A DNA stretch of 7,097 nt from Pseudomonadota bacterium (lineage in GTDB: Bacteria > Myxococcota > Myxococcia > Myxococcales > Myxococcaceae), in NCBI GenBank assembly GCA_023424585.1, contig JAFADT010000752.1:1-7097 (forward strand), in the 5' to 3' direction. The position numbers were made by a program, and so were the translations under genes. The notes under the pieces were generated by a model. The model was given only the letters and a program-made list of their open reading frames with translations, did no database searches and was not told the origin of the DNA. Positions 1 to 6,092 of the stretch are shown one piece after another. How positions within the stretch are numbered: the first letter of the stretch is position 1; the number at the start of each line of letters is the position of its first letter.

Positions 1-37
1 CCGCGTCCGGCTGGAGCAGTGGACCGTGCGCGCCCCC
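1..37 (+). repeat. 37-base exact direct repeat, copy 1 (in adaptor 1)
   Basis: Bases 1-37 are identical to bases 876-912. Both copies are read in the same frame and encode RVRLEQWTVRAP, the junction between the coiled-coil hairpin and the second lipoyl half of an adaptor. Identity stops abruptly at base 38. The repeat may extend leftwards beyond the window, so its true length is unknown. Confidence 0.9.
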
Positions 38-373
38 TTCGCGGGCCGCGTGGTGGAGCGCTGGGTGGACGCGGGCGGCCGCGTCGCGGGCGGCGCCCCC
101 CTGGTGCGGCTGTTGCGCACGGGGCCGGTGCAGGTGCGCTTCGCCATCCCGGAGGAGCAGCTGGGCGAGGTGCGCGCGGGCGCTCCGGTGGGGCTGGAGC
201 TGTCCTCGTCCGGGCGCACCCTGCCGGGTCACGTGGAGCGCATCGCCCCGGAGGTGGACGCCGCCTCGCGGATGGTGTTCGCGCTGGCCACCTTCGATGC
301 CCCGGGCGACACGGCCTCCGTCGTCGTGGGCACGGCCGCGCGCGTCGTCCCCCGCCCCGTGCAGGCCCGCTAG
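2..373 (+). CDS. Periplasmic adaptor (membrane fusion) protein, RND/HlyD type, 5'-truncated by the window edge
   Basis: This is the C-terminal 123 residues of an adaptor that would bridge an inner-membrane transporter to an outer-membrane channel. The first full codon is at base 2. The apparent GTG at 26 is internal, because clear family sequence (RVRLEQWTVRAP) runs upstream of it. The visible part starts at the end of the coiled-coil hairpin. It continues with the second lipoyl half (RAPFAGRVVERWVDAGGRV) and then a beta-barrel segment (VQVRFAIPEEQLGEVRAG). It ends with a membrane-proximal stretch carrying GHVERIAPEVDAASRMVF, a pattern typical of AcrA/MdtA-like proteins. The gene is followed after 53 bases by a second adaptor of a different subtype, and then by a C39 ABC exporter on the same strand. 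The first 37 bases of the window recur exactly inside that second adaptor. The family call is firm. The substrate and the true start are not visible. Confidence 0.85.
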   Translation, partial: RVRLEQWTVRAPFAGRVVERWVDAGGRVAGGAPLVRLLRTGPVQVRFAIPEEQLGEVRAGAPVGLELSSSGRTLPGHVERIAPEVDAASRMVFALATFDAPGDTASVVVGTAARVVPRPVQAR

Positions 374-377
374 CTGG

Positions 378-394
378 CGCCCCCCCGGGGGGCG
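378..394 (+). other. Very GC-rich inverted repeat between the two adaptor genes
   Basis: CGCCCCCC, a single C, then GGGGGGCG form a perfect 8-base inverted repeat just after the adaptor 1 stop codon. The RNA would probably form a 7-bp stem with a 3-base loop. No T tract follows, so a classical intrinsic terminator is unlikely. It could stabilise the mRNA, cause partial attenuation within the operon, or separate the expression of the two adaptors. The structure is seen directly; its role is inferred. Confidence 0.45.
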
Positions 395-426
395 GACTAC
401 GCTGGCCCACAGGAGACGCGACCGCC

Positions 427-1365
427 GTGGCAGAGGACGACCGGGCCAGACTCTTCCGCACGGAGGCCCTCGAGCACTACACGCAAGGCTGGGAGCGCGG
501 CGGCCTGCTGCGCCTGGCGCCCGCGTGGACGACGCCCGTCTTCTGGGTGCTCCTGGGCGCGTGCGTCTTCGCCCTGCTCTTCAGCGCGGTCGTCCACGTG
601 TCCGAGTACGCGGAAGGCCCCGCCGTCATCCGCCTGGAGGGCCGCATCGACCTGCCCTCGCCCGTGCGAGGCACCGTGGCCGCCGTGGAGGTCCGAAGCG
701 GCCAGCGCGTCGCCGCGGGCCAGGTGCTGGCGCGGCTGGGCGCGCCGCAGGAGCTGGCGGAGCTGGAGCGCTACGAGCGCGAGTTCGAGCTGCTGCTGCG
801 CCGCCGCCTGCGCGACCCGTCCGATGAGAGCGCCCGCCAGTCGCTCGCGTCCCTGCGCGCGCAGCTGGAGCTGGCCCGCGTCCGGCTGGAGCAGTGGACC
901 GTGCGCGCCCCCGAGGCGGGCGTCGTCAACGACGTGCGCATCCACCGCGGGCAGCACCTGGCGGAAGGCGAGGTCGTCGCGTCGCTCGTCCGCGAGGACG
1001 CCGCCACGCTGGTGACGGCCCTGCTGCCCGGCGAATACCGGCCCCTGCTCGTCCCCGGCGGCCCCCTGCGCCTGGAGCTGCGCGGCTTCCCCCACCAGTA
1101 CCAGGAGCTCACCATCGACGAGGTGGGCGGCGAGGTGGTGGGCCCGCAGGAGGTGCAGCGCGCCCTGGGCCCCACCCTGTCCTCCAGCGTGGAGGTGAGC
1201 GGCGCGGTGGTGATGGTGCGCGCGCGGCTGGCCTCACGCGCCTTCGAAGCGGATGGCGCGAGCATCCAGTACTTCGACGGGATGCTCGGCCAGGCGGATG
1301 CGCGCGTGCGCTCGCGGCCCATCCTCCTGCTGCTCGTCCCCGGCCTGCGCGCGCTCTGGCCCTGA
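427..1365 (+). CDS. HlyD-family periplasmic adaptor subunit of a peptide ABC exporter
   Basis: This 312-residue membrane fusion protein is expected to sit in the inner membrane and link the ABC exporter encoded 8 bases downstream to an outer-membrane channel. The GTG start at 427 is chosen because AGGAG lies at 411-415, 11 bases upstream, and residues before it do not resemble the family. Residues 1-36 would be cytoplasmic. A single membrane helix covers about 37-57 (VFWVLLGACVFALLF). The first lipoyl half (RGTVAAVEVRSGQRVAAGQV) lies at 81-100, and a short charged coiled-coil hairpin at about 107-155. The second lipoyl half (RAPEAGVVNDVRIHRGQHL) follows at 160-178, then a beta-barrel. The C-terminus (DGMLGQADARVRSRPILLLL, then VPGLRAL) is characteristic of adaptors paired with C39-peptidase ABC transporters in bacteriocin and lanthipeptide clusters. 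The hairpin is short compared with HlyD itself. The cargo is unknown. Confidence 0.9.
   Translation: MAEDDRARLFRTEALEHYTQGWERGGLLRLAPAWTTPVFWVLLGACVFALLFSAVVHVSEYAEGPAVIRLEGRIDLPSPVRGTVAAVEVRSGQRVAAGQVLARLGAPQELAELERYEREFELLLRRRLRDPSDESARQSLASLRAQLELARVRLEQWTVRAPEAGVVNDVRIHRGQHLAEGEVVASLVREDAATLVTALLPGEYRPLLVPGGPLRLELRGFPHQYQELTIDEVGGEVVGPQEVQRALGPTLSSSVEVSGAVVMVRARLASRAFEADGASIQYFDGMLGQADARVRSRPILLLLVPGLRALWP
876..912 (+). repeat. 37-base exact direct repeat, copy 2 (in adaptor 2)
   Basis: This is an exact copy of bases 1-37. It covers residues 151-162 of the second adaptor (RVRLEQWTVRAP), with identical codons throughout. The downstream proteins then diverge, keeping only scattered identities such as the AG after the repeat. 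This fits a local gene conversion or a duplicated segment between tandem paralogues. Confidence 0.9.
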
Positions 1366-1373
1366 ACCCTCCC

Positions 1374-3635
1374 ATGTCCGCCCCCGAGCCCACCGCTCCC
1401 CAGCCGTCGTCCGAGCCGCCCCGGAATCCGCCGCCGGAGCCGTCCCGGGAGCCCTCTCTCCTGGACCGCTTCCCGGTGCTGCGCCGGCTGGGCCCCCGGC
1501 CCGCCGCGCGCCGGATGCCCTTCGTGCAGCAGGTGAGCGTGTCGGAGTGCGGCGCCGCCTGCCTCTCCATGGTGCTGGCCTGGTACGGCCGCGAGGTGCC
1601 GCTGGAGGAGGTGCGCGACGTGATGGGCGTGAGCATCAGCGGCGTCAGCGCCCTGGACATCCTGGACACCGCGCACCGCTACGGCCTCAGGGGCCGGGGC
1701 ACGCGCCTGGAGCTGGAGGACCTGGAGTTCCTGCCCACCGGCAGCATCCTGCACTGGGACTTCCGCCACTTCGTCGTCTTCGAGCGGCTGCGCGCGGGCT
1801 GGGTGGACATCGTGGATCCGGCCATGGGCCGGCGCTCGCTGCCCCTGGAGCAGTTCCGGCGGCACTTCACCGGCGTGGCGGTGCTGCTGGAGCCGTCCGA
1901 CACCTTCGAGCCCGCGAAGCGCCCGCCGCGCACCGTCTGGCGCTACGCGCACCACCTGCTGGGCCAGCGCGCGCTGCTCTTCCGCATCCTCGCCACGTCC
2001 GTGATGGTGCAGGTGTTCGCGCTGGGGCCGCCCCTGCTCGTCGGGCTCGTCACCGACCGCGTCATCCCCCGGGGGGACCGGCCGCTGCTGTGGGTGATGG
2101 GCGCGGGCTCCGTGGGGCTCCTGCTCTTCCAGTTCCTCACGTCGCTCGTGCGCTCGCACCTGCTGCTGCACCTGCGCACGGAGTTCGACGTGCGGGTGAC
2201 GCTGGGCTTCCTGGAGCACCTGATGGAGCTGCCCTACGTCTTCTTCCAGCAGCGCACCGCGGGAGACCTGAGCAACCGCCTCAACAGCAACTCCATCGTG
2301 CGCGAGCTGCTGACGTCCGGCGCGCTGTCCGGCCTGCTGGACGGCTCCATGGTGCTGGCGTACCTGGCGGTGCTGCTCGTCGCGAGCCCCACCCTGTGCG
2401 CGCTGGTGGTGGTGCTGGGGCTGCTCCAGGTGGCCATCTTCCTGGGCGCGAGGAAGCGCCAGCGCGAGCTCATGTCGCGCAACCTGGAGACGGAGGCGCG
2501 CTCGCAGGCGTACCAGCTTGAAGTGCTGGCGGGCATGGAGACGCTCAAGGCGACGGGCTGCGAGCCGCGCGCGCTGGAGCACTGGTCCAGCCTCTTCGTG
2601 GACGTGCTCAACGTGTCGCTGGAGCGCGGCCGGCTGACGCTGCTCACCGAGTCCCTCCTGGGCGTGCTGCGGCTGGGCTCGCCCCTGTTCATCCTCTGCT
2701 TCGGCGCGGCGCAGGTGCTGGACGGGGCCTTGAGCCTGGGCGCGATGCTGGCCCTCAACTCGCTGGCGCTGGGCCTCCTGGGCCCCCTGTCCAACCTGGT
2801 GGCCACGGTCATCCAGTTCCAGTTGCTGGGCACGTACCTGGCGCGCATCAACGACGTGCTGGACACGCCGCGCGAGCAGGCCGTGCGCCAGGCGCGCCCC
2901 ACGCCGCGCCTCAAGGGCGGCATCACGCTGGAGAAGGTGTCGTTCCGCTACACGCGCCAGGGGCCCGCCACGCTGGAGGACATCTCCGTGGACATCCGCC
3001 CCGGGCAGCTGGTGGCGCTGGTGGGGAGGTCCGGCTCCGGCAAGTCCACGCTGGCGAAGCTGCTCCTGGGCATGTACCGGCCCGAGTCCGGCCGCATCCT
3101 CTACGACGGGCAGGAGCTGTTCGAGCTGGACCTGCGCGACGTGCGCCGCCAGCTGGGCATCGTCATGCAGAGCCCCTACGTGTTCGGCGACAGCGTGCGC
3201 GCCAACATCGCGCTCACGGACCCCAGCCTGCCGCTGGACGCCGTGGTGGAGGCGGCGAAGCAGGCGCAGCTGCACGATGAGATCATGGCCATGCCCATGG
3301 CCTACGAGTCCCCGCTGGTGGACCAGGGGTCGTCCCTGTCCGGCGGCCAGCGGCAGCGGCTGGCCCTGGCGCGGGCGCTGGTGCGCAAGCCGGCCGTCCT
3401 GCTGCTGGACGAGGCCACGAGCGCGCTCGACGCCATCACCGAGGCCCAGGTGCAGCGCGCGCTCGCGGACCTGTCCTGCACGCGCATCGTCATCGCCCAC
3501 AGGCTGAGCACCATCATGGACGCGGACCTCATCCTCACGCTGGACGGCGGCCGGCTGGTGGAGGCGGGCCGCCACGACGAGCTGCTCGCCAGCGGAGGGC
3601 GCTACGCGCAGCTCGTCGCGGCCCAGCTGCGCTGA
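1374..3635 (+). CDS. Peptidase domain-containing ABC transporter (C39 protease, membrane and ATPase domains)
   Basis: This 753-residue inner-membrane exporter cleaves leader peptides, normally after a double glycine, and pumps out the mature peptide. Residues 1-28 are a Pro/Ser/Glu-rich extension. The C39 domain covers about 48-175 and all catalytic positions are present: oxyanion-hole Gln53, Cys59 in SECGAACL, His132 in RHFVVFE and Asp148 in VDIVDP. It is therefore an active peptidase, unlike the degenerate domain of HlyB-type exporters. The membrane domain covers about 195-485. The ATPase has Walker A GRSGSGKST (551-559), Q-loop Gln599, signature LSGGQ (655-659), Walker B VLLLDE (675-680), D-loop SALD and H-loop His709. 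The ATG at 1374 has no recognisable Shine-Dalgarno sequence and lies 8 bases after the adaptor stop, so translational coupling is likely. Starts further downstream cannot be excluded. No precursor peptide is visible, so the cargo (bacteriocin, lanthipeptide or other) is unknown. Confidence 0.95.
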   Translation: MSAPEPTAPQPSSEPPRNPPPEPSREPSLLDRFPVLRRLGPRPAARRMPFVQQVSVSECGAACLSMVLAWYGREVPLEEVRDVMGVSISGVSALDILDTAHRYGLRGRGTRLELEDLEFLPTGSILHWDFRHFVVFERLRAGWVDIVDPAMGRRSLPLEQFRRHFTGVAVLLEPSDTFEPAKRPPRTVWRYAHHLLGQRALLFRILATSVMVQVFALGPPLLVGLVTDRVIPRGDRPLLWVMGAGSVGLLLFQFLTSLVRSHLLLHLRTEFDVRVTLGFLEHLMELPYVFFQQRTAGDLSNRLNSNSIVRELLTSGALSGLLDGSMVLAYLAVLLVASPTLCALVVVLGLLQVAIFLGARKRQRELMSRNLETEARSQAYQLEVLAGMETLKATGCEPRALEHWSSLFVDVLNVSLERGRLTLLTESLLGVLRLGSPLFILCFGAAQVLDGALSLGAMLALNSLALGLLGPLSNLVATVIQFQLLGTYLARINDVLDTPREQAVRQARPTPRLKGGITLEKVSFRYTRQGPATLEDISVDIRPGQLVALVGRSGSGKSTLAKLLLGMYRPESGRILYDGQELFELDLRDVRRQLGIVMQSPYVFGDSVRANIALTDPSLPLDAVVEAAKQAQLHDEIMAMPMAYESPLVDQGSSLSGGQRQRLALARALVRKPAVLLLDEATSALDAITEAQVQRALADLSCTRIVIAHRLSTIMDADLILTLDGGRLVEAGRHDELLASGGRYAQLVAAQLR

Positions 3636-3649
3636 GGCGGGCGCCGCCT
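3635..3649. terminator. Hairpin spanning the convergent stop codons, possible bidirectional terminator
   Basis: AGGCGG, a GCG loop and CCGCCT form a perfect 6-bp stem. It includes the last base of the exporter's TGA and two bases of the deacetylase's TAG. The stem can form in transcripts from both strands and sits exactly between two converging genes. Neither side has a run of U, so any termination would be non-canonical or assisted. Confidence 0.35.
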
Positions 3650-4667
3650 ACCGGCAGACGGCGTCCAGCACGTCCAGCGGCTGGAGCGGGAACGGCGGGT
3701 GGGGGGCCTTCTTCCCCTCGATGAGCTGCTCCAGGAAGCTGGAGCCCCAGGTGTCGCCCACGCCGGGGTCCACCGCGTAGGCGGGGTCCTGGAGGGCCTC
3801 GTCCATGGAGATGAAGCGCACGCCGGCCTTCTCATAGGCGGTCAAGAGCGCGTCCAGCGTCTGGGCCTGGAAGGCGCCCGCGTGCAGCAGCAGCACGTGG
3901 CGCATGCGGTGGCCGGTGGCCTGCTGCCCCGCGGCGTCCGCCCAGCGCAGGAAGTTCACCGCCGTCTTGCGGAAGCCCTCGCGCAGCGACTCCTGGGCCT
4001 TCGTGTTGCCCGCGGCCACGCAGCGGGCATACGCGTCGTTCCAGGCCCAGTCCCCGAAGTCGATGGTCACCTGCGCCACGCGGTAGCCCCTGGCGAAGAG
4101 GTGCTGGCGGATGGCGTCGCGCGACGGCAGGTCCATGCCCTCCTGGAGATAGGGGTAGCGGAACGTCTTCCACGCGCGGCCGTTGTCCGCGGTGCCGGCC
4201 AGCTCCGCCAGCAGCGGCTCGTTGCGGTCGATATCCTTCAGGTACGCGTCGAGCCCCACCTCGCGCAGGTTCGCGTGCGACCAGGTGTGGCTGCCCAGCT
4301 GGTTGCCCGCCGCGAGCCACGCCTTCAGCACCTCGCGCTCGTCCGGCCGCGCCTCCACGTGGTGGCCGTTCACGTAGCCCACCGCGGGGGGCATCTGGTG
4401 CTTGCGCAGCGTCGCGTTGAGCGACTCGATGATGGCCATGCGCGACATGCCGGGAAGCGCGGGGCCGTGGGCCGGCAGGTCATCGAACGTCACCGCCACC
4501 TCGATGGGCGGCCGGGCCCCGGGCGTGGCGGCGAGCGGCGGCGCGGCGGGAGTCTGCATGGCGGCTTCCGAAGACGAAGAGGGGGTGGCGCACGCGGCGA
4601 CCGACAACGCGGCGGCCGAGGCCAGCCACCGCGCGAGACGCGGGAGGACGGAGGAGGGCTGGAACAT
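3648..4667 (-). CDS. Lipoprotein polysaccharide deacetylase (NodB/CE4 fold)
   Basis: This 339-residue predicted lipoprotein should remove acyl groups from a cell-envelope or extracellular polysaccharide. The N-terminus has Arg10 and Arg13, a hydrophobic stretch and a lipobox VAAC with Cys26. Ala follows the Cys, which by the usual rule favours outer-membrane sorting. An Ala/Pro/Ser linker (27-54) precedes the catalytic domain. NodB motifs appear in order: TFDD (60-63, candidate catalytic and metal-binding Asp), HTWSH (127-131, metal-binding His pair), RYPYLQEG (170-177), DFGDW (203-207) and LLLHAG (259-264, catalytic His). The DDLP and FRYP forms match a subgroup of Gram-negative deacetylases rather than peptidoglycan deacetylases with RPPYG. 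The ATG at 4667 is chosen because it begins the signal peptide. Its Shine-Dalgarno sequence is weak, and it starts 11 bases after the kinase stop, so cotranscription and coupling are likely. The sugar substrate is unknown. Confidence 0.92.
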   Translation of the reverse strand: MFQPSSVLPRLARWLASAAALSVAACATPSSSSEAAMQTPAAPPLAATPGARPPIEVAVTFDDLPAHGPALPGMSRMAIIESLNATLRKHQMPPAVGYVNGHHVEARPDEREVLKAWLAAGNQLGSHTWSHANLREVGLDAYLKDIDRNEPLLAELAGTADNGRAWKTFRYPYLQEGMDLPSRDAIRQHLFARGYRVAQVTIDFGDWAWNDAYARCVAAGNTKAQESLREGFRKTAVNFLRWADAAGQQATGHRMRHVLLLHAGAFQAQTLDALLTAYEKAGVRFISMDEALQDPAYAVDPGVGDTWGSSFLEQLIEGKKAPHPPFPLQPLDVLDAVCR

Positions 4668-4678
4668 GGAATCCAAGC

Positions 4679-5626
4679 CTACCCTGATTCCACCGGAGGG
4701 AGCACGTCGAGGGCGGCGAGGACGCCCCGCCGCTGGCGGGCCACGAGGAACGCGAGCTGCTCCAGCGCGTTGTAGAGGCGGTAGAGGGGCGCGTGGGCCC
4801 GCATGCGCGCTTCCGACCCCGGGCGCAGGCGCGCGTAGGCCTCGCGCAGCGCGGGGGACGCGATGCCCGCGTGCTCCAGGCGGACGAGCTCCGCCTCCGG
4901 CGAGCCCCAGCGCAGGTACGGATCCAACACCGCGCTGATGCGCCAGCGTCCGTCCGCGTCCGGACACGCGAGCAGGTTGGCGCCGAAGGGGTCCCCATGC
5001 GTGAGGCAGGGCGGGCCCGCGTCCGCGAGCAGCACGTCCAGCCGCGCGTGCAGGGCCGCGATGCGCGCGTTCGCCTCCGGAGGCAGCAGCGCGGTGCGGC
5101 GCACGTCGTCCCAGGCGGGCGCGTGGAGCGAGCGGAAGAAGGCCGGCCACGAGGCGAACCCGCCGGGCCCGTCCGCGCCGGACACAGGGCCCCAATCGGT
5201 CCCCTGGACGCGGTGGAGCGTGGCGAGCAGCTCGCCCAGGTGGGCCATGAGGGCGTCCCACGCCTCCGGCTCGCAGCGCTGGCGGGCCTCCAGCAGGTTC
5301 ACGCCTTCGTGGAAGGCCATGAGCAGCCAGCTTCGGGGGGCGTCCGCCGTGCCCACGCGGGCGGCGTGGACGCGGGGCGCGGGCAGTCCACGTTGGCGCA
5401 GGGCCTCCAGGTGCAGGGCCTCGCGGGCGAGGTCCGCGTCACAGGCCGTGCGCGACACCTTGGCCACCGCGCGCCGTCCATCCGAGGTGAGGAGCAGGAG
5501 CGCCACGTGGACGACCCCGCCCGTCAGCTCGCGCACCTCCTCCAGCACCGCGTCCGGGCCCAGGCCCTCGGACAGCATCGCCTGCAAGGCCTCCCAGGAG
5601 AGGGGTGGAAGCGCCAGCGTGTCCAT
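4679..5626 (-). CDS. Phosphotransferase of the aminoglycoside phosphotransferase / fructosamine kinase fold
   Basis: This 315-residue soluble kinase is predicted to phosphorylate a small hydroxylated molecule. Visible motifs are the ATP-binding lysine in AVAKVS (Lys56), the catalytic loop LTHGDPFGANLL (His210-Gly-Asp212, Asn217) and the metal-binding aspartate in AVLDPYLRWGSPEAELVRLE (Asp235). The DP pair followed by W/Y-G-x-x-E-A-E-L and a later EAY resembles fructosamine-3-kinase relatives more than drug-resistance APH enzymes, where DW is usual. Protein repair by deglycation is therefore one possibility, and sugar or metabolite phosphorylation another. The ATG at 5626 is chosen because AAGGG lies 11 bases upstream and family-like sequence begins soon after. 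An in-frame start at 5761 would add a basic, low-complexity tail. It is the first gene of an operon with the deacetylase. No sequence evidence supports antibiotic resistance. Confidence 0.85.
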   Translation of the reverse strand: MDTLALPPLSWEALQAMLSEGLGPDAVLEEVRELTGGVVHVALLLLTSDGRRAVAKVSRTACDADLAREALHLEALRQRGLPAPRVHAARVGTADAPRSWLLMAFHEGVNLLEARQRCEPEAWDALMAHLGELLATLHRVQGTDWGPVSGADGPGGFASWPAFFRSLHAPAWDDVRRTALLPPEANARIAALHARLDVLLADAGPPCLTHGDPFGANLLACPDADGRWRISAVLDPYLRWGSPEAELVRLEHAGIASPALREAYARLRPGSEARMRAHAPLYRLYNALEQLAFLVARQRRGVLAALDVLPPVESG

Positions 5627-5680
5627 GCGTGCGTGAGCCCTTTCGAAGGCCGGGGACCCAGCCCCCCGCGTCCAGCATTC

Positions 5681-5710
5681 CCTGAACCGCGGTCCGCGCG
5701 CGGAAGTTCC
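5681..5710 (-). promoter_or_regulatory. Candidate ECF-sigma promoter for the kinase-deacetylase operon
   Basis: On the - strand GGAACTT (5710-5704) matches the consensus -35 of RpoE-like ECF sigma factors exactly. After a 16-base spacer comes GTTCAGG (5687-5681), which agrees with the GGTCAAA type -10 at four of seven positions. Transcription would begin near 5674, leaving a leader of about 48 bases before the ATG at 5626. Only the -35 is a strong match, and a chance occurrence is possible. Confidence 0.33.
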
Positions 5711-5712
5711 GC
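5700..5712. promoter_or_regulatory. 13-base palindrome overlapping the candidate -35
   Basis: GCGGAA, a central G and TTCCGC form a perfect 6-base inverted repeat, 74-86 bases upstream of the kinase start. It shares its right half with the ECF-like -35 element. A second palindrome, TCCGCGCGCGGA (5693-5704), abuts it. These may be operator sites, or simply a consequence of GC-rich composition. Confidence 0.25.
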
Positions 5713-5723
5713 CGTGAAAGGGG

Positions 5724-5737
5724 GCTCGGTCCCGAGC
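5724..5737. promoter_or_regulatory. 14-base dyad, possible operator
   Basis: GCTCGG, a TC spacer and CCGAGC make a 6-base inverted repeat with a 2-base centre, about 100 bases upstream of the kinase start and just upstream of the candidate ECF promoter. The size suits a dimeric regulator, but no regulator gene is in the window. Confidence 0.25.
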
Positions 5738-6014
5738 AGGCCGCCAGCATGAGGTGAACACGTCCGGGGCGAAAGCACCGCCCGGCGGCTACGCCAGAGG
5801 TCCATTGGCGTTGGCGCGCCCCCTCATGGGAAGGCCTGCGGGGCCTCCTGGGCAAGGCCTCAAGCGCCGTGCCCCGGCATCCCCCCTCGCGGCGGGCCAG
5901 CATCCGCTCCGAGGCCAACAGCACCCTCCAACCAGGCGGGGCCGACATGGACGCGGCGGCCTCTGCGCTCCCGGGGCCTGCGTCCTCACGGGGGACCGCA
6001 GGCTGCGACATGGG

Positions 6015-6044
6015 CTGACGAACGCGTGGCGACCTCCTTAGGAT
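6015..6044 (+). promoter_or_regulatory. Candidate sigma-70-like promoter for the glycosyltransferase
   Basis: CTGACG (6015-6020) and TAGGAT (6039-6044) each match four of six consensus positions of TTGACA and TATAAT and are separated by 18 bases. Transcription would begin near 6051, giving a leader of about 40 bases. Housekeeping promoters in GC-rich bacteria often look this degenerate. Confidence 0.4.
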
Positions 6045-6078
6045 GGCGGCCCCGTGCGCGGTGCCCCGCCGCGAGCTC

Positions 6079-6084
6079 GAGGAG
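6079..6084 (+). promoter_or_regulatory. Ribosome binding site of the glycosyltransferase
   Basis: GAGGAG lies 8 bases before the ATG at 6093. It is the strongest Shine-Dalgarno match seen in the window, and it fixes the start of a frame that remains open to the window end. Confidence 0.75.
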
Positions 6085-6092
6085 CGACCGCC

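Larger units (their letters stand above)
5627..6092. other. Divergent intergenic region, no credible gene
   Basis: These 466 bases separate the leftward kinase operon from the rightward glycosyltransferase. Open frames of 95 codons (+, 5754-6041) and 66 codons (-, 5789-5989) exist. Their products are Pro/Arg/Gly-rich low-complexity chains without a ribosome binding site or family resemblance, as expected by chance at this GC content. No tRNA, CRISPR array or insertion sequence was seen. The left quarter holds the ECF-like promoter and dyads; the right end holds the glycosyltransferase promoter. The middle has two direct AAGGCCT copies (5831-5837 and 5854-5860), and a short hairpin AGGCC-TGCGG-GGCCT at 5832-5846. 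Confidence 0.6.

Noticed and set aside
19..426. Extending the second adaptor upstream from its open frame to base 19.
   Set aside because: That stretch overlaps the adaptor 1 coding frame and reads as Arg/Gly/Ala low complexity. AGGAG before the GTG at 427 and the expected cytoplasmic tail plus membrane helix support the shorter form.
771..3575. A 934-codon open frame on the - strand opposite the exporter genes.
   Set aside because: The + strand has unmistakable adaptor and PCAT motifs over the same stretch. The - strand product is His/Arg/Gln/Ala-rich low complexity, which arises from antisense reading of GC-biased codons.
3699..4775. A 358-codon + strand open frame opposite the deacetylase.
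   Set aside because: The - strand carries the full ordered NodB motif set and a lipoprotein signal; the + strand frame is an antisense shadow.
4679..5626. Calling the kinase an antibiotic resistance gene because of its APH fold.
   Set aside because: The fold is shared by many metabolite kinases. The DP motif is closer to fructosamine-kinase relatives, and there is no mobile or resistance context.
5754..6041. A 95-codon + strand open frame, considered as a possible double-glycine leader precursor (an early APPGG segment).
   Set aside because: It starts at GTG with no usable Shine-Dalgarno sequence. The segment before GG is only 12 residues and lacks the usual hydrophobic and acidic leader positions. 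The rest is Pro/Arg/Gly-rich, typical of chance frames at this GC content.
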